Assembly (NCBI RefSeq): GCF_018531465.1
Contig: NZ_JAHDTF010000019.1
Span: 1-64,000 of the forward strand
From: Sphaerisporangium fuscum
GTDB lineage: Bacteria > Actinomycetota > Actinomycetes > Streptosporangiales > Streptosporangiaceae
Direction of reading: 5' to 3'
Length of the DNA stretch: 64,000 nucleotides
Below, piece after piece: positions 40,414 to 48,044 of this stretch. Numbering within the stretch: position 1 is the stretch's first letter; the number at the start of each line of letters is the position of its first letter. The notes below the pieces were generated by a model that was given only the letters and a program-made list of their open reading frames with translations, made no database searches and was not told the DNA's origin. The translations under genes and the position numbers were made by a program.

Positions 40414-41331
40414 ATGGACATGGGCAAAGAGCTGGGAGACTTCCTGCGCTCGCGCCGGGCGCGCGTGCGTCCGGACGACGTCGGCCTGCCGACGTACGGC
40501 GAGCGCCGCCGGGTCGCGGGACTGCGGCGTGAGGAGGTCGCCCTGCTCGCCGGCGTGAGCGTGCCGTACTACGTGCGCCTGGAACAGGGCCGCGCCGCGA
40601 ACGTCTCCGACGAGATCCTCGGCGCGATCGCGCGGGCCCTGGCGCTGGACGAGACCGAGCGGGCGCACCTGCGCAACGTGGCCCGCCCCGATCGGCCCCG
40701 CGCCGCGCGCAGACCCTCCCAGCGGGTCCGTCCCACGATCCGCCTGATGCTCGACGCGACCGAGGCTCCCGCGTTCGTCGTCGGACGGCGCAGCGAACTG
40801 CTCGCCTGCAACCGCCCGGCGGCCCTGCTCTTCTTCTCCGGCGCCGGTGTCGAACCGCGCATGCCGGACGGGGGCGTGAACTGCGCGCGCCTGGTGTTCC
40901 TCGACGAACCCTTCCGAGCCCTGTACCGCGACTGGGAGCACAAGGCACGCGAGACCGTCGCCTTCCTGCGCCTGGACGCCGGACGGCATCCCGACGACCC
41001 GGAGCTGGCCAGGCTGATCGGCGAGCTGTCGATGAAGAGCACTGACTTCCGCCGCCTGTGGGCCGAGCACGACGTCAGGGAGCGTTCGAACGGCCGGGTC
41101 CACCTCGACCATCCGCTGGTCGGTGAGCTGGCCCTGCACTACGAGAGCCTCAGGGTGGGCGACGACCCCGACCAGGTGCTGATCACCTACCTGGCCGAGC
41201 CCGGCTCCCCCGGCGAGCAGGCGCTGCGCTTCCTGGCGAGCTGGCACGGCGGCACGGCCGGGGCGGAGGAACGGCCCGGTGAGCGTCCTGCGCCGTCCGG
41301 AACGCCCGCACCCCTACCCCAGACCGGATGA
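40414..41331 (+). CDS. XRE regulator with MmyB-like ligand domain
   Basis: A 305-residue regulator. The helix-turn-helix spans about residues 1-85 (GLRREEVALLAGVSVPYYVRLEQGR), followed by a PAS-like MmyB domain and a Pro-rich tail. Such proteins in actinomycetes are typically encoded next to and opposite an SDR gene, as here. A GATACT-like box lies 10 nt before the ATG and no ribosome site is seen, so the transcript may be leaderless. Confidence 0.88.
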   Translation: MDMGKELGDFLRSRRARVRPDDVGLPTYGERRRVAGLRREEVALLAGVSVPYYVRLEQGRAANVSDEILGAIARALALDETERAHLRNVARPDRPRAARRPSQRVRPTIRLMLDATEAPAFVVGRRSELLACNRPAALLFFSGAGVEPRMPDGGVNCARLVFLDEPFRALYRDWEHKARETVAFLRLDAGRHPDDPELARLIGELSMKSTDFRRLWAEHDVRERSNGRVHLDHPLVGELALHYESLRVGDDPDQVLITYLAEPGSPGEQALRFLASWHGGTAGAEERPGERPAPSGTPAPLPQTG

Positions 41332-41361
41332 ACGCCTCGAAGCGGTCAGCGGGCCGTACAG

Positions 41362-41399
41362 GGCCGCCGGCGGGCCCCTGCGGAGCACCACCGGCGGCC
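41362..41399. terminator. 9-bp hairpin between XRE and dapB genes
   Basis: GGCCGCCGG (41362-41370) and CCGGCGGCC (41391-41399) are perfect inverted arms with a 20-nt loop. They lie in the 78-bp gap between two convergent genes and may terminate both. Confidence 0.45.
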
Positions 41400-41409
41400 G
41401 TGGCGCATG

Positions 41410-42147
41410 TCAGAGATCGAGCAGGTTCTCCAGACCGACCGTGAGGCCCGGGAGGTCGCGGACCCGGCGGACACCGAGGAGCACGCCCGGGGTGAACGAC
41501 GAACGGCTCATCGTGTCGTGGCGGATCGTCAGGATCTCGCCGTCGCCGCCCAGCAGGACCTCCTGGTGGGCGATCAGGCCCGCCAGTCGCACGCCGTGCA
41601 CCCGCACGCCGTCGACGTCGGCGCCGCGCGCGCCGGGCAGCTCGGAACTGGTGGCGTCGGGCATCGCGCCCATGCCGGCCTTGCGCCGCGCCTCGGCGAC
41701 CAGCTCGGCCGTACGGCGGGCGGTGCCCGAAGGGGCGTCGGCCTTGTTCGGGTGGTGCAGCTCGACGATCTCGACCGAGTCGAAGTAGCGGGCCGCCTGC
41801 TGGGCGAAGTGCATCATCAGCACCGCGGCGATGCCGAAGTTGGGGGCGATGAGGGCGTTGACGCCCGGGTTGGCGTCGAGCCAGCCCCGCACCGTGGCCA
41901 GACGCCCCGCGTCGAACCCGGTGGTGCCCACCACGGGGTGGACGCCGTGCTCGATGCACCACTTCATGTTGTCCATGACGACGTCCGGGTGGGTGAAGTC
42001 GACCACCACTTCGGCGCCGGTCAGCGCCTCGAGCGGGTCGCCCGCGTCGACCTCGGCCACCAGCTCCATGTCGCCGGCCGCCTTGACGGCCTTGCAGACC
42101 TCGACACCCACGCGCCCGCGCGCGCCCAGAACCCCTACCCTGATCAC
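41410..42147 (-). CDS. dapB: 4-hydroxy-tetrahydrodipicolinate reductase
   Basis: A 245-residue reductase. The nucleotide motif is VGVLGARGRVG, GTTGF follows, and the catalytic region ELHHPNKADAPSGTA holds the His pair and Lys. It performs the step after DapA in lysine/diaminopimelate synthesis. Start is GTG at 42147; the open frame upstream is not credible. The M16-pnp-rpsO genes lie upstream on the same strand, separated by a strong hairpin. Confidence 0.93.
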   Translation of the reverse strand: MIRVGVLGARGRVGVEVCKAVKAAGDMELVAEVDAGDPLEALTGAEVVVDFTHPDVVMDNMKWCIEHGVHPVVGTTGFDAGRLATVRGWLDANPGVNALIAPNFGIAAVLMMHFAQQAARYFDSVEIVELHHPNKADAPSGTARRTAELVAEARRKAGMGAMPDATSSELPGARGADVDGVRVHGVRLAGLIAHQEVLLGGDGEILTIRHDTMSRSSFTPGVLLGVRRVRDLPGLTVGLENLLDL

Positions 42148-42229
42148 GCCCAAAGCGTAGCGTGAGCACCCCGCCCCACGCGGCATCGGAGACGTCCGTC
42201 CGGGCGGGTGAAGGCCGGCCGGAGACAGA

Positions 42230-42260
42230 TGAGCCCCCGGCCCATCGGGTCGGGGGCTCA
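42230..42260 (-). terminator. Strong hairpin downstream of the M16 protease gene
   Basis: TGAGCCCCCG (42230-42239) and CGGGGGCTCA (42251-42260) form a perfect 10-bp stem with an 11-nt loop, 13 nt beyond the M16 stop codon. It separates pnp-M16 from dapB. Confidence 0.75.
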
Positions 42261-42272
42261 CCAGATCGGATG

Positions 42273-43583
42273 TCAGGCGACGAACTGGGTGAAGTCCTTG
42301 TCGCCGTAGGGGCCGATGACGGCGAGAGTCATCGGCTGGGAGAGGATCTCCCGGGCGATCGAGGCCACCTCCTCGGGGGTGACGGCCTCGATACGGGACA
42401 GGATCTCGTCGACCGGCATCAGCGTGTCGTAAACCAGCTCGCTCTTGCCGATGCGCGACATGCGCGAGCCGGTGTCCTCCAGGCCGAGGACGAGGCCGCC
42501 GCGCATCTGGCCCTTGCCGCGCTCGATCTCCTCGGCGGAGATGCTCTCGGCGGCGACCCGGGCCAGCTCCTCCCGGCAGATCTTCAGCACGTCGTCGATC
42601 TTGCCCGGCAGGCAGCCGACGTAGACGCCGAACTGGCCGGTGTCGGCGTACTGCGAGGTGAAGCTGTACGCCGAGTAGGCCAGGCCGCGCTTCTCGCGGA
42701 TCTCCTGGAACAGCCGCGACGACATGCCCCCGCCCAGAGCGGCGTTCAGCACGCCGAGGGCGAAGCGCCGGTCGTCGGTGCGGGAGAGCCCCGTCGTGCC
42801 CAGGACGAGGTTCGCCTGCTCGGTGGGCCGGTCGACCACCCGCACGCCGGAGCGCGGCCCGGCACCCGGGCCGGACAGGCGCGGCGGAACGGGCTGCCCC
42901 GAGCCGCCGAGCGCGCCCGCCCGCTGGTAGGCGGCGGCGACCAGCTCCACCACCCGCTCGTGCGAGACGTTGCCGCACACCGAGACCACGGTGTGCGGCG
43001 GCAGGTAGTAGCGCTGGTAGTACTCGGCGATGCGGTCGCGCGACAGCGCGTTGATCGTCTCCTCGGAGCCGAGGATGGGCCGCCCGACGGGCGTGTCGCC
43101 GTACAGCTCCGCCGAGAAGTGCTCGTGCACGGCGTCCGACGGGTCGTCGTCGTGCATGGCGATCTCTTCGAGGATCACCCCGCGCTCGGACTCGACGTCC
43201 TCAGGGGTGATCAGCGAGGAGGTCACGACGTCGGCCAGGACGTCGATGGCCAGCGGCAGGTCGTCGTCGAGCACCCGCGCGTAGTAGCAGGTGTACTCCT
43301 TGGCGGTGAAGGCGTTGATCTCGCCGCCGATGCCCTCGATCGCCGCGGAGATCTCCAGGGCGCCGCGGGTGGGAGTGCCCTTGAACAGCAGATGCTCGAG
43401 GAAGTGGGTGGCCCCCGTGTGCTCGGGGGCCTCGTCACGCGAGCCGATGCCGACCCACATGCCGACCGCGACGCTGCGCACGGTCGGCATGGTCTCGGTC
43501 ACCACGCGAAGCCCACCGGGGAGGACGGTGCGCTGCACGACCCCGGCGCCGTCGCGACCGGGGTGCAGTGTGGTGGTCGTCAC
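42273..43583 (-). CDS. M16-family zinc metallopeptidase (processing-protease type)
   Basis: A 436-residue insulinase-like protease with the inverted zinc motif HFLEH at residues 60-64 and a downstream glutamate in VILEEIAMHDDDP. The second half is the inactive M16 C domain, with an RxxY-like end. In actinobacteria this gene follows pnp; its substrates are not defined. The GTG start overlaps the pnp stop (GTGA), showing coupling. Confidence 0.9.
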   Translation of the reverse strand: MTTTTLHPGRDGAGVVQRTVLPGGLRVVTETMPTVRSVAVGMWVGIGSRDEAPEHTGATHFLEHLLFKGTPTRGALEISAAIEGIGGEINAFTAKEYTCYYARVLDDDLPLAIDVLADVVTSSLITPEDVESERGVILEEIAMHDDDPSDAVHEHFSAELYGDTPVGRPILGSEETINALSRDRIAEYYQRYYLPPHTVVSVCGNVSHERVVELVAAAYQRAGALGGSGQPVPPRLSGPGAGPRSGVRVVDRPTEQANLVLGTTGLSRTDDRRFALGVLNAALGGGMSSRLFQEIREKRGLAYSAYSFTSQYADTGQFGVYVGCLPGKIDDVLKICREELARVAAESISAEEIERGKGQMRGGLVLGLEDTGSRMSRIGKSELVYDTLMPVDEILSRIEAVTPEEVASIAREILSQPMTLAVIGPYGDKDFTQFVA

Positions 43584-45913
43584 GAGTTGCGGTCGTCCCG
43601 TCCGCCGCGGGTGCGGGTGCGGCGCGGCCGGTCGCCGCTCCGCTCGCCGCGCTCACTGCGCTCGGCGCGCTCCTCGCGGGGCTCGTCCTCGGCCGGAGCC
43701 GCCTCGTCACCGGCGGCGCCGCTCTCGGCCTTGGCCGCGGCCTCCTTCTCGATGACCTCGACGGGCACCAGCGACAGCTTGCCGCGCGAGTCGATCTCGG
43801 CGATCTCCACCTGGATCTTGTCGCCGACGTTCATGACGTCCTCGACGTTCTCGATGCGCTTGCCGCCGTGCAGCTTGCGGATCTGCGAGACGTGCAGCAG
43901 GCCGTCCTTGCCGGGCAGCAGGCTGACGAACGCGCCGAACGCGGCGATCTTGACGACCGTACCGAGGTAGCGCTCGCCGACCTCCGGCATGTGCGGATTG
44001 GCGATCGAGTTGATCGTCGTGCGCGCGGCCTCCGCCGACGGGCCGTCGGTGGCGCCGATGTAGATCGTGCCGTCGTCCTCGATGGTGATCTCGGCGCCGG
44101 TGTCGTCCTGGATCTGGTTGATCATCTTGCCCTTGGGGCCGATGACCTCGCCGATCTTGTCGACCGGGACCTTGATGGTGATGATGCGCGGCGCGGTCGG
44201 GTTCATCTCCGCCGGAGAGTCGATCGCCTCCTGCATCACGTCGAGGATGGCCAGACGCGCGGCCCTGGCCTGCTTGAGCGCCGCGGCGAGGACCGTCGCC
44301 GGGATGCCGTCGAGCTTGGTGTCGAGCTGCAGGGCCGTGATGACGTCACGGGTGCCGGCGACCTTGAAGTCCATGTCGCCCATGGCGTCCTCGGCGCCGA
44401 GGATGTCGGTCAGGGTGACGTACTGGTCGCCCTCGCCGATGAGGCCCATGGCGATGCCCGCCACCATCTCCTTCAGCGGGACACCCGCGTCCAGCAGCGC
44501 CATCGTGGAGGCGCACACCGAGCCCATGCTGGTGGAGCCGTTCGAGCCGAGCGCCTCCGACACCTGCCGGATGGCGTACGGGAACTCCTCGCGGCTCGGC
44601 AGCACCGGCACCAGGGCCCGCTCGGCGAGCGCGCCGTGGCCGATCTCCCGGCGCTTGGGCGAACCCACGCGGCCGGTCTCGCCGGTGGAGAAGGGCGGGA
44701 AGTTGTAGTTGTGCATGTAGCGCTTGGTGCGCTCGGGGTTGAGCGTGTCGATCATCTGCTCCATGCGGAGCATGTTCAGCGTCGTGATGCCCAGGATCTG
44801 GGTCTCACCGCGCTCGAACAGGGCCGAGCCGTGCACCCGCGGGACCACGTGGACCTCGGCGCTGAGCTGGCGGATGTCCTTCACGCCGCGCCCGTCGATG
44901 CGGACGCCCTCGTTGATCACGCGCTCGCGCATGAGCTTCTTGGTGAGCGCGCGGAACCCGGCGGCGATCTCCTTCTCACGCCCCTCGAAGTCGGGGCCGA
45001 GCTTCTCCAGGGCCAGGGCCTTGACCCGCTCGAGCTCGGTCTCGCGCTCCTTCTTGCCGGCGATGGTCAGCGCCGAGGCCAGCTCGCTCTTCACCGCACC
45101 GGTGACCGCCTCGTAGACGTCCTCCTGGTAGTCGAGGAAGATCGGGAACGGCGCGGTCTCCTTCGCGGCGACCTGAGCGATCTTGTTCTGCGCCTCGCAC
45201 AGGACCTTGATGAACGGCTTGGCGGCCTCCAGGCCCTCGGCCACGGTCTCCTCGGTGGGAGCGACCGCGCCCTCGGCGACGAGCTTGAGGGTGTCGCGGG
45301 TGGACTCGGCCTCCACCATCATGATCGCGACGTCGCCGTCCTCGAGGACCCGGCCGGCCACGACCATGTCGAAGGTGGCGTTCTCCAGCTCGGAGTGGGT
45401 CGGGAACGCCACCCACTGGCCCTGGATCAGGGCGACGCGCACGCCGCCGATCGGGCCGGAGAACGGCAGACCGGCGAGCTGCGTGGACAGGCTGGCCGCG
45501 TTGATCGCGACCACGTCGTACAGGTGGTCGGGGTGCAGGGCCATGACCGTGGCCACGACCTGCACCTCGTTGCGCAGGCCCTTGACGAAGGACGGGCGCA
45601 GCGGGCGGTCGATCAGACGACAGGTCAGGATGGCGTCCTCGGACGGACGGCCCTCCCGGCGGAAGAACGAGCCGGGGATCCGGCCCGCGGCGTACATCCG
45701 CTCCTCGACGTCGACGGTGAGCGGGAAGAAGTCCAAGCTCTCCTTGGGATGCTTGGACGCGGTGGTGGCGGAAAGGATCATCGTCTCGTCGTCGAGGTAG
45801 ACGACGGCGCTTCCCGCCGCCTGGCGCGCGAGCCTGCCGGTTTCGAACCGGATGGTACGCGTGCCGAACGAGCCGTTGTCGATCACGGCTTCCGTGCTGT
45901 GGACACCCTCCAC
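43580..45913 (-). CDS. pnp: Polyribonucleotide nucleotidyltransferase
   Basis: A 777-residue PNPase. It has two RNase PH domains, a linking helical domain, a KH domain (VGEVIGPKGKMINQI-like segment near residue 600) and an S1 domain (PGKDGLLHVSQI), then a charged Glu/Arg tail of about 60 residues. It degrades RNA 3'-5' and can add tails; Streptomyces homologues were first described as guanosine pentaphosphate synthetase. The GTG at 45913 has GAGGAGG 6 nt upstream. It has its own promoter after the rpsO terminator. Confidence 0.94.
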   Translation of the reverse strand: MEGVHSTEAVIDNGSFGTRTIRFETGRLARQAAGSAVVYLDDETMILSATTASKHPKESLDFFPLTVDVEERMYAAGRIPGSFFRREGRPSEDAILTCRLIDRPLRPSFVKGLRNEVQVVATVMALHPDHLYDVVAINAASLSTQLAGLPFSGPIGGVRVALIQGQWVAFPTHSELENATFDMVVAGRVLEDGDVAIMMVEAESTRDTLKLVAEGAVAPTEETVAEGLEAAKPFIKVLCEAQNKIAQVAAKETAPFPIFLDYQEDVYEAVTGAVKSELASALTIAGKKERETELERVKALALEKLGPDFEGREKEIAAGFRALTKKLMRERVINEGVRIDGRGVKDIRQLSAEVHVVPRVHGSALFERGETQILGITTLNMLRMEQMIDTLNPERTKRYMHNYNFPPFSTGETGRVGSPKRREIGHGALAERALVPVLPSREEFPYAIRQVSEALGSNGSTSMGSVCASTMALLDAGVPLKEMVAGIAMGLIGEGDQYVTLTDILGAEDAMGDMDFKVAGTRDVITALQLDTKLDGIPATVLAAALKQARAARLAILDVMQEAIDSPAEMNPTAPRIITIKVPVDKIGEVIGPKGKMINQIQDDTGAEITIEDDGTIYIGATDGPSAEAARTTINSIANPHMPEVGERYLGTVVKIAAFGAFVSLLPGKDGLLHVSQIRKLHGGKRIENVEDVMNVGDKIQVEIAEIDSRGKLSLVPVEVIEKEAAAKAESGAAGDEAAPAEDEPREERAERSERGERSGDRPRRTRTRGGRDDRNS

Positions 45914-46182
45914 GGGGGACCTCCTCAATCAGGTCGGTCGCCCACGTCCGTGCTGCTCGCACTCGCTCGGGCACCTGCCAGGCCGACCGGATGCGTCGCG
46001 GTCGGCGGGCACGGGCCCGGCTCCTGTTATGCCGGCTCCCCGTCATGTGCAGCGCCGGTCTTCGATCGAAGCACCCGGGCTGAACGGCGTGCGTGCCGTC
46101 TGACATCCGGAAGCCACTACCGAGGACCGGCCCGCAGGCGTCACGGGAACGCGCGTTGCTGTGTGCTGTGCGGACGCGGGGC

Positions 46183-46211
46183 ACTTTCTCGGCTGTTCAG
46201 TTGTGTGTCAA
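46183..46211 (-). promoter_or_regulatory. pnp promoter
   Basis: On the minus strand TTGACA (46206-46211) is followed after 17 nt by GAAAGT (46183-46188). The -35 is consensus and the spacing ideal; the -10 is weak. It lies downstream of the rpsO terminator and upstream of pnp. Confidence 0.55.
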
Positions 46212-46301
46212 GGCCAGTTTGCTAGGAACCGGCCGTGCGCCGCATGCCGACGCGCCGACCGAATTCTCCATACCAGGAGGCCTTTGCCCTGATATGAGAG
46301 A

Positions 46302-46324
46302 GGGAGCGGCGCGACGCCGCTCCC
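46302..46324 (-). terminator. rpsO terminator
   Basis: GGGAGCGGCG and CGCCGCTCCC form a perfect 10-bp stem with a 3-nt loop, 8 nt beyond the rpsO stop. On the minus strand it is followed by TCTCTCAT. It is strong enough to separate rpsO from pnp transcription at least partly. Confidence 0.8.
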
Positions 46325-46331
46325 TTCCACA

Positions 46332-46601
46332 TTATCGGCGCAGACCGAGCCGCTCGATGAGGGTGCGGTAGCGCGTGATGTCCTTGCTGGCGAGGTACTT
46401 CAGGAGGCGGCGACGCCGGCCGACCAGCAGCAGCAGCCCACGGCGGCTGTGGTGGTCGTGCTTGTGGGTCTTCAGGTGCTCGGTGAGCTCGCTGATGCGC
46501 TTGCTCAGCAGCGCGATCTGCACCTCGGGGGAGCCGGTGTCACCGTCTCCGGTCCCGTATTCTGCGATGATCTGCTTCTTGGCGGCGGTGTCGAGCGACA
46601 C
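46332..46601 (-). CDS. rpsO: 30S ribosomal protein S15
   Basis: An 89-residue protein of exact family length. It has the S15 signature LTEHLKTHKHDHHSRRGLLL and the basic end YRTLIERLGLRR. It binds the central domain of 16S rRNA. Start is GTG with AAGGAG 4-5 nt upstream. A leader hairpin (46624-46669) lies just before the ribosome site, as in S15 autoregulation systems. Confidence 0.96.
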   Translation of the reverse strand: MSLDTAAKKQIIAEYGTGDGDTGSPEVQIALLSKRISELTEHLKTHKHDHHSRRGLLLLVGRRRRLLKYLASKDITRYRTLIERLGLRR

Positions 46602-46623
46602 GGCTCTCCTTCGTTCGTCTACG

Positions 46624-46669
46624 GGCACACATGACCAGTGCTGGATGCGTACGAGCGACCGTGTGTGCC
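46624..46669 (-). promoter_or_regulatory. rpsO leader hairpin, candidate S15 autoregulatory element
   Basis: GGCACACA (46624-46631) and TGTGTGCC (46662-46669) are perfect 8-bp arms around a 30-nt loop, ending about 12 nt upstream of the AAGGAG site. S15 represses its own mRNA through leader structures in several bacteria; a match to a known class was not established. Confidence 0.4.
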
Positions 46670-46772
46670 TACAGTCGCCGTATCCGGCTCGCGGGCAGCG
46701 CGCAGCGCACCGGAACCGAGCCGACACGTCAGGCTACCACCGTCGCGGAGCCCTCCGCGCTCGTGCCTGATT

Positions 46773-46827
46773 GCCTCGCTCCGCTCGGCGGCCGCGCCCG
46801 TGCTCATGGCCTCGCTGCGCTCGGCGG
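46773..46827. repeat. 19-bp direct repeat in the ribF-rpsO gap
   Basis: Copies at 46773-46791 and 46809-46827 read GCCTCGCTxCGCTCGGCGG and differ at one position. They lie in a 240-bp intergenic region. The CGCTxCGCTCGGCGG form is a common dispersed GC-rich motif in actinomycete intergenic DNA. Confidence 0.6.
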
Positions 46828-46841
46828 CGAGAGGCGCAGGG

Positions 46842-47792
46842 TCAGCCGGCGGTCAGGCGCCGGGCCTCGTCGACGTCGTTGCGCATCTGCTCGATCAGGG
46901 CCTCGACCGAGTCGAACTTCAGCGTGTCGCGCAGCCGTACCCCGAAGTCGACCACCACATGTGCGCCGTACAGGTCGAGGTCGTCGCGGTCGAGGGCGTA
47001 GGCCTCGACGGTGCGCTCGACACCCTCGAAGGTCGGGTTGGTGCCGATGGAGATCGCCGCCGGCCAGCGCTGGCCCTCGTACGGTGAGGGCGACTGCACG
47101 CACTCCAGCCACCCGGCGTACACGCCGTCGGCGGGGATGGCGGTGTAGGCCGGCGACTCGACGTTCGCGGTGGGGAAGCCGAGCAGGGCCCTGCCCCGCT
47201 GGTGGCCCCTGACCACCACGCCCTCGACCCGGTGGGGACGGCCGAGCACCTCCGCCGCGCCCTCGACGTCGCCCGCGGTCAGCATCTCCCTGATCAGGCT
47301 GGAGGAGATCGCGTCGCCGTCCGTCACGATCGGCACGCCCTCGGCCACGAAGTCGTACTTCTCGCCGAGCTGGCGCAGCGTCTCGACGTCGCCGGCGGCC
47401 TTGTGCCCGAACCGGAAGTTCTCCCCCACCACCACGCCGGCGGCGTGGAGCCGGTCGACCAGGACGGCCTGGACGAACTCGTCGGGCGTCATCCGCGAGA
47501 ACTCCAGTGTGAACGGCAGCACGCACACCGCGTCGACACCGAGGGAGGCCAGCAGCTCGGCGCGGTGCCGGGGCGTGGTGAGCCTCACCGGATGCGTGCC
47601 CGGCCGCACCACCTCGTCCGGGTGGGGGTCAAAGGTGATCACCACGGAGGGGAGGCCGAGTTCCGCCGCCATCGCGACGGCGCGCCGGACCATGCGCTGA
47701 TGGCCTCGATGCACACCGTCGAACACCCCGATCGTGACGACGGATCTGCCCCAGTCTCCGGGCACGTCGTCGAGTCCGTGCCAACCCTGCAC
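46842..47792 (-). CDS. ribF: Bifunctional riboflavin kinase/FAD synthetase
   Basis: A 316-residue enzyme. The N-terminal FAD synthetase domain has GVFDGVHRGHQRM and ISSSLIREML; the C-terminal riboflavin kinase domain has GRALLGFPTANV and ends in a helix rich in acidic and basic residues. It makes FMN and FAD from riboflavin. The GTG at 47792 (VQGWHGLDDVPG) has GAGG 5 nt upstream and fits family starts; an upstream GTG at 47831 adds 13 residues. Confidence 0.92.
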   Translation of the reverse strand: MQGWHGLDDVPGDWGRSVVTIGVFDGVHRGHQRMVRRAVAMAAELGLPSVVITFDPHPDEVVRPGTHPVRLTTPRHRAELLASLGVDAVCVLPFTLEFSRMTPDEFVQAVLVDRLHAAGVVVGENFRFGHKAAGDVETLRQLGEKYDFVAEGVPIVTDGDAISSSLIREMLTAGDVEGAAEVLGRPHRVEGVVVRGHQRGRALLGFPTANVESPAYTAIPADGVYAGWLECVQSPSPYEGQRWPAAISIGTNPTFEGVERTVEAYALDRDDLDLYGAHVVVDFGVRLRDTLKFDSVEALIEQMRNDVDEARRLTAG

Positions 47793-48044
47793 CTCGACCT
47801 CGTTCCTGTGCTGATGGTCGCGCTCGCACACCCAAGCCTGCCACGCGGGGCGGTTTTCCCCGCACGGGGACGAGGGTAGCCCAGCGGGCGCGAAGGACGG
47901 GCGACGCCCCCGCGCCCGGCGCTCTTTGCGATCACCCTAACGTCGCGCCCGGCCCGTGGGGATCCGGTGGCGGTAGTCGGGGCTACTCGCGGGTAGCAAC
48001 CAGGCGTAACGTCGAAGCCGTCGACAGCCTCGAAGGGGGTCGCG

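Larger units (their letters stand above)
45914..46331 (-). other. Long pnp leader region
   Basis: This 418-bp gene-free stretch between rpsO and pnp contains the rpsO terminator (46302-46324), a TTGACA promoter (46183-46211) and about 260 nt of untranslated leader. A CCGACC/GGTCGG inverted pair lies around 45980-46000. PNPase leaders are often RNase III targets for autoregulation; that role here is inference. Confidence 0.55.

Noticed and set aside
43568..46225. 885-residue plus-strand frame opposite pnp
   Set aside because: Shadow of pnp; composition dominated by Leu/Gly/Asp/Arg without motifs.
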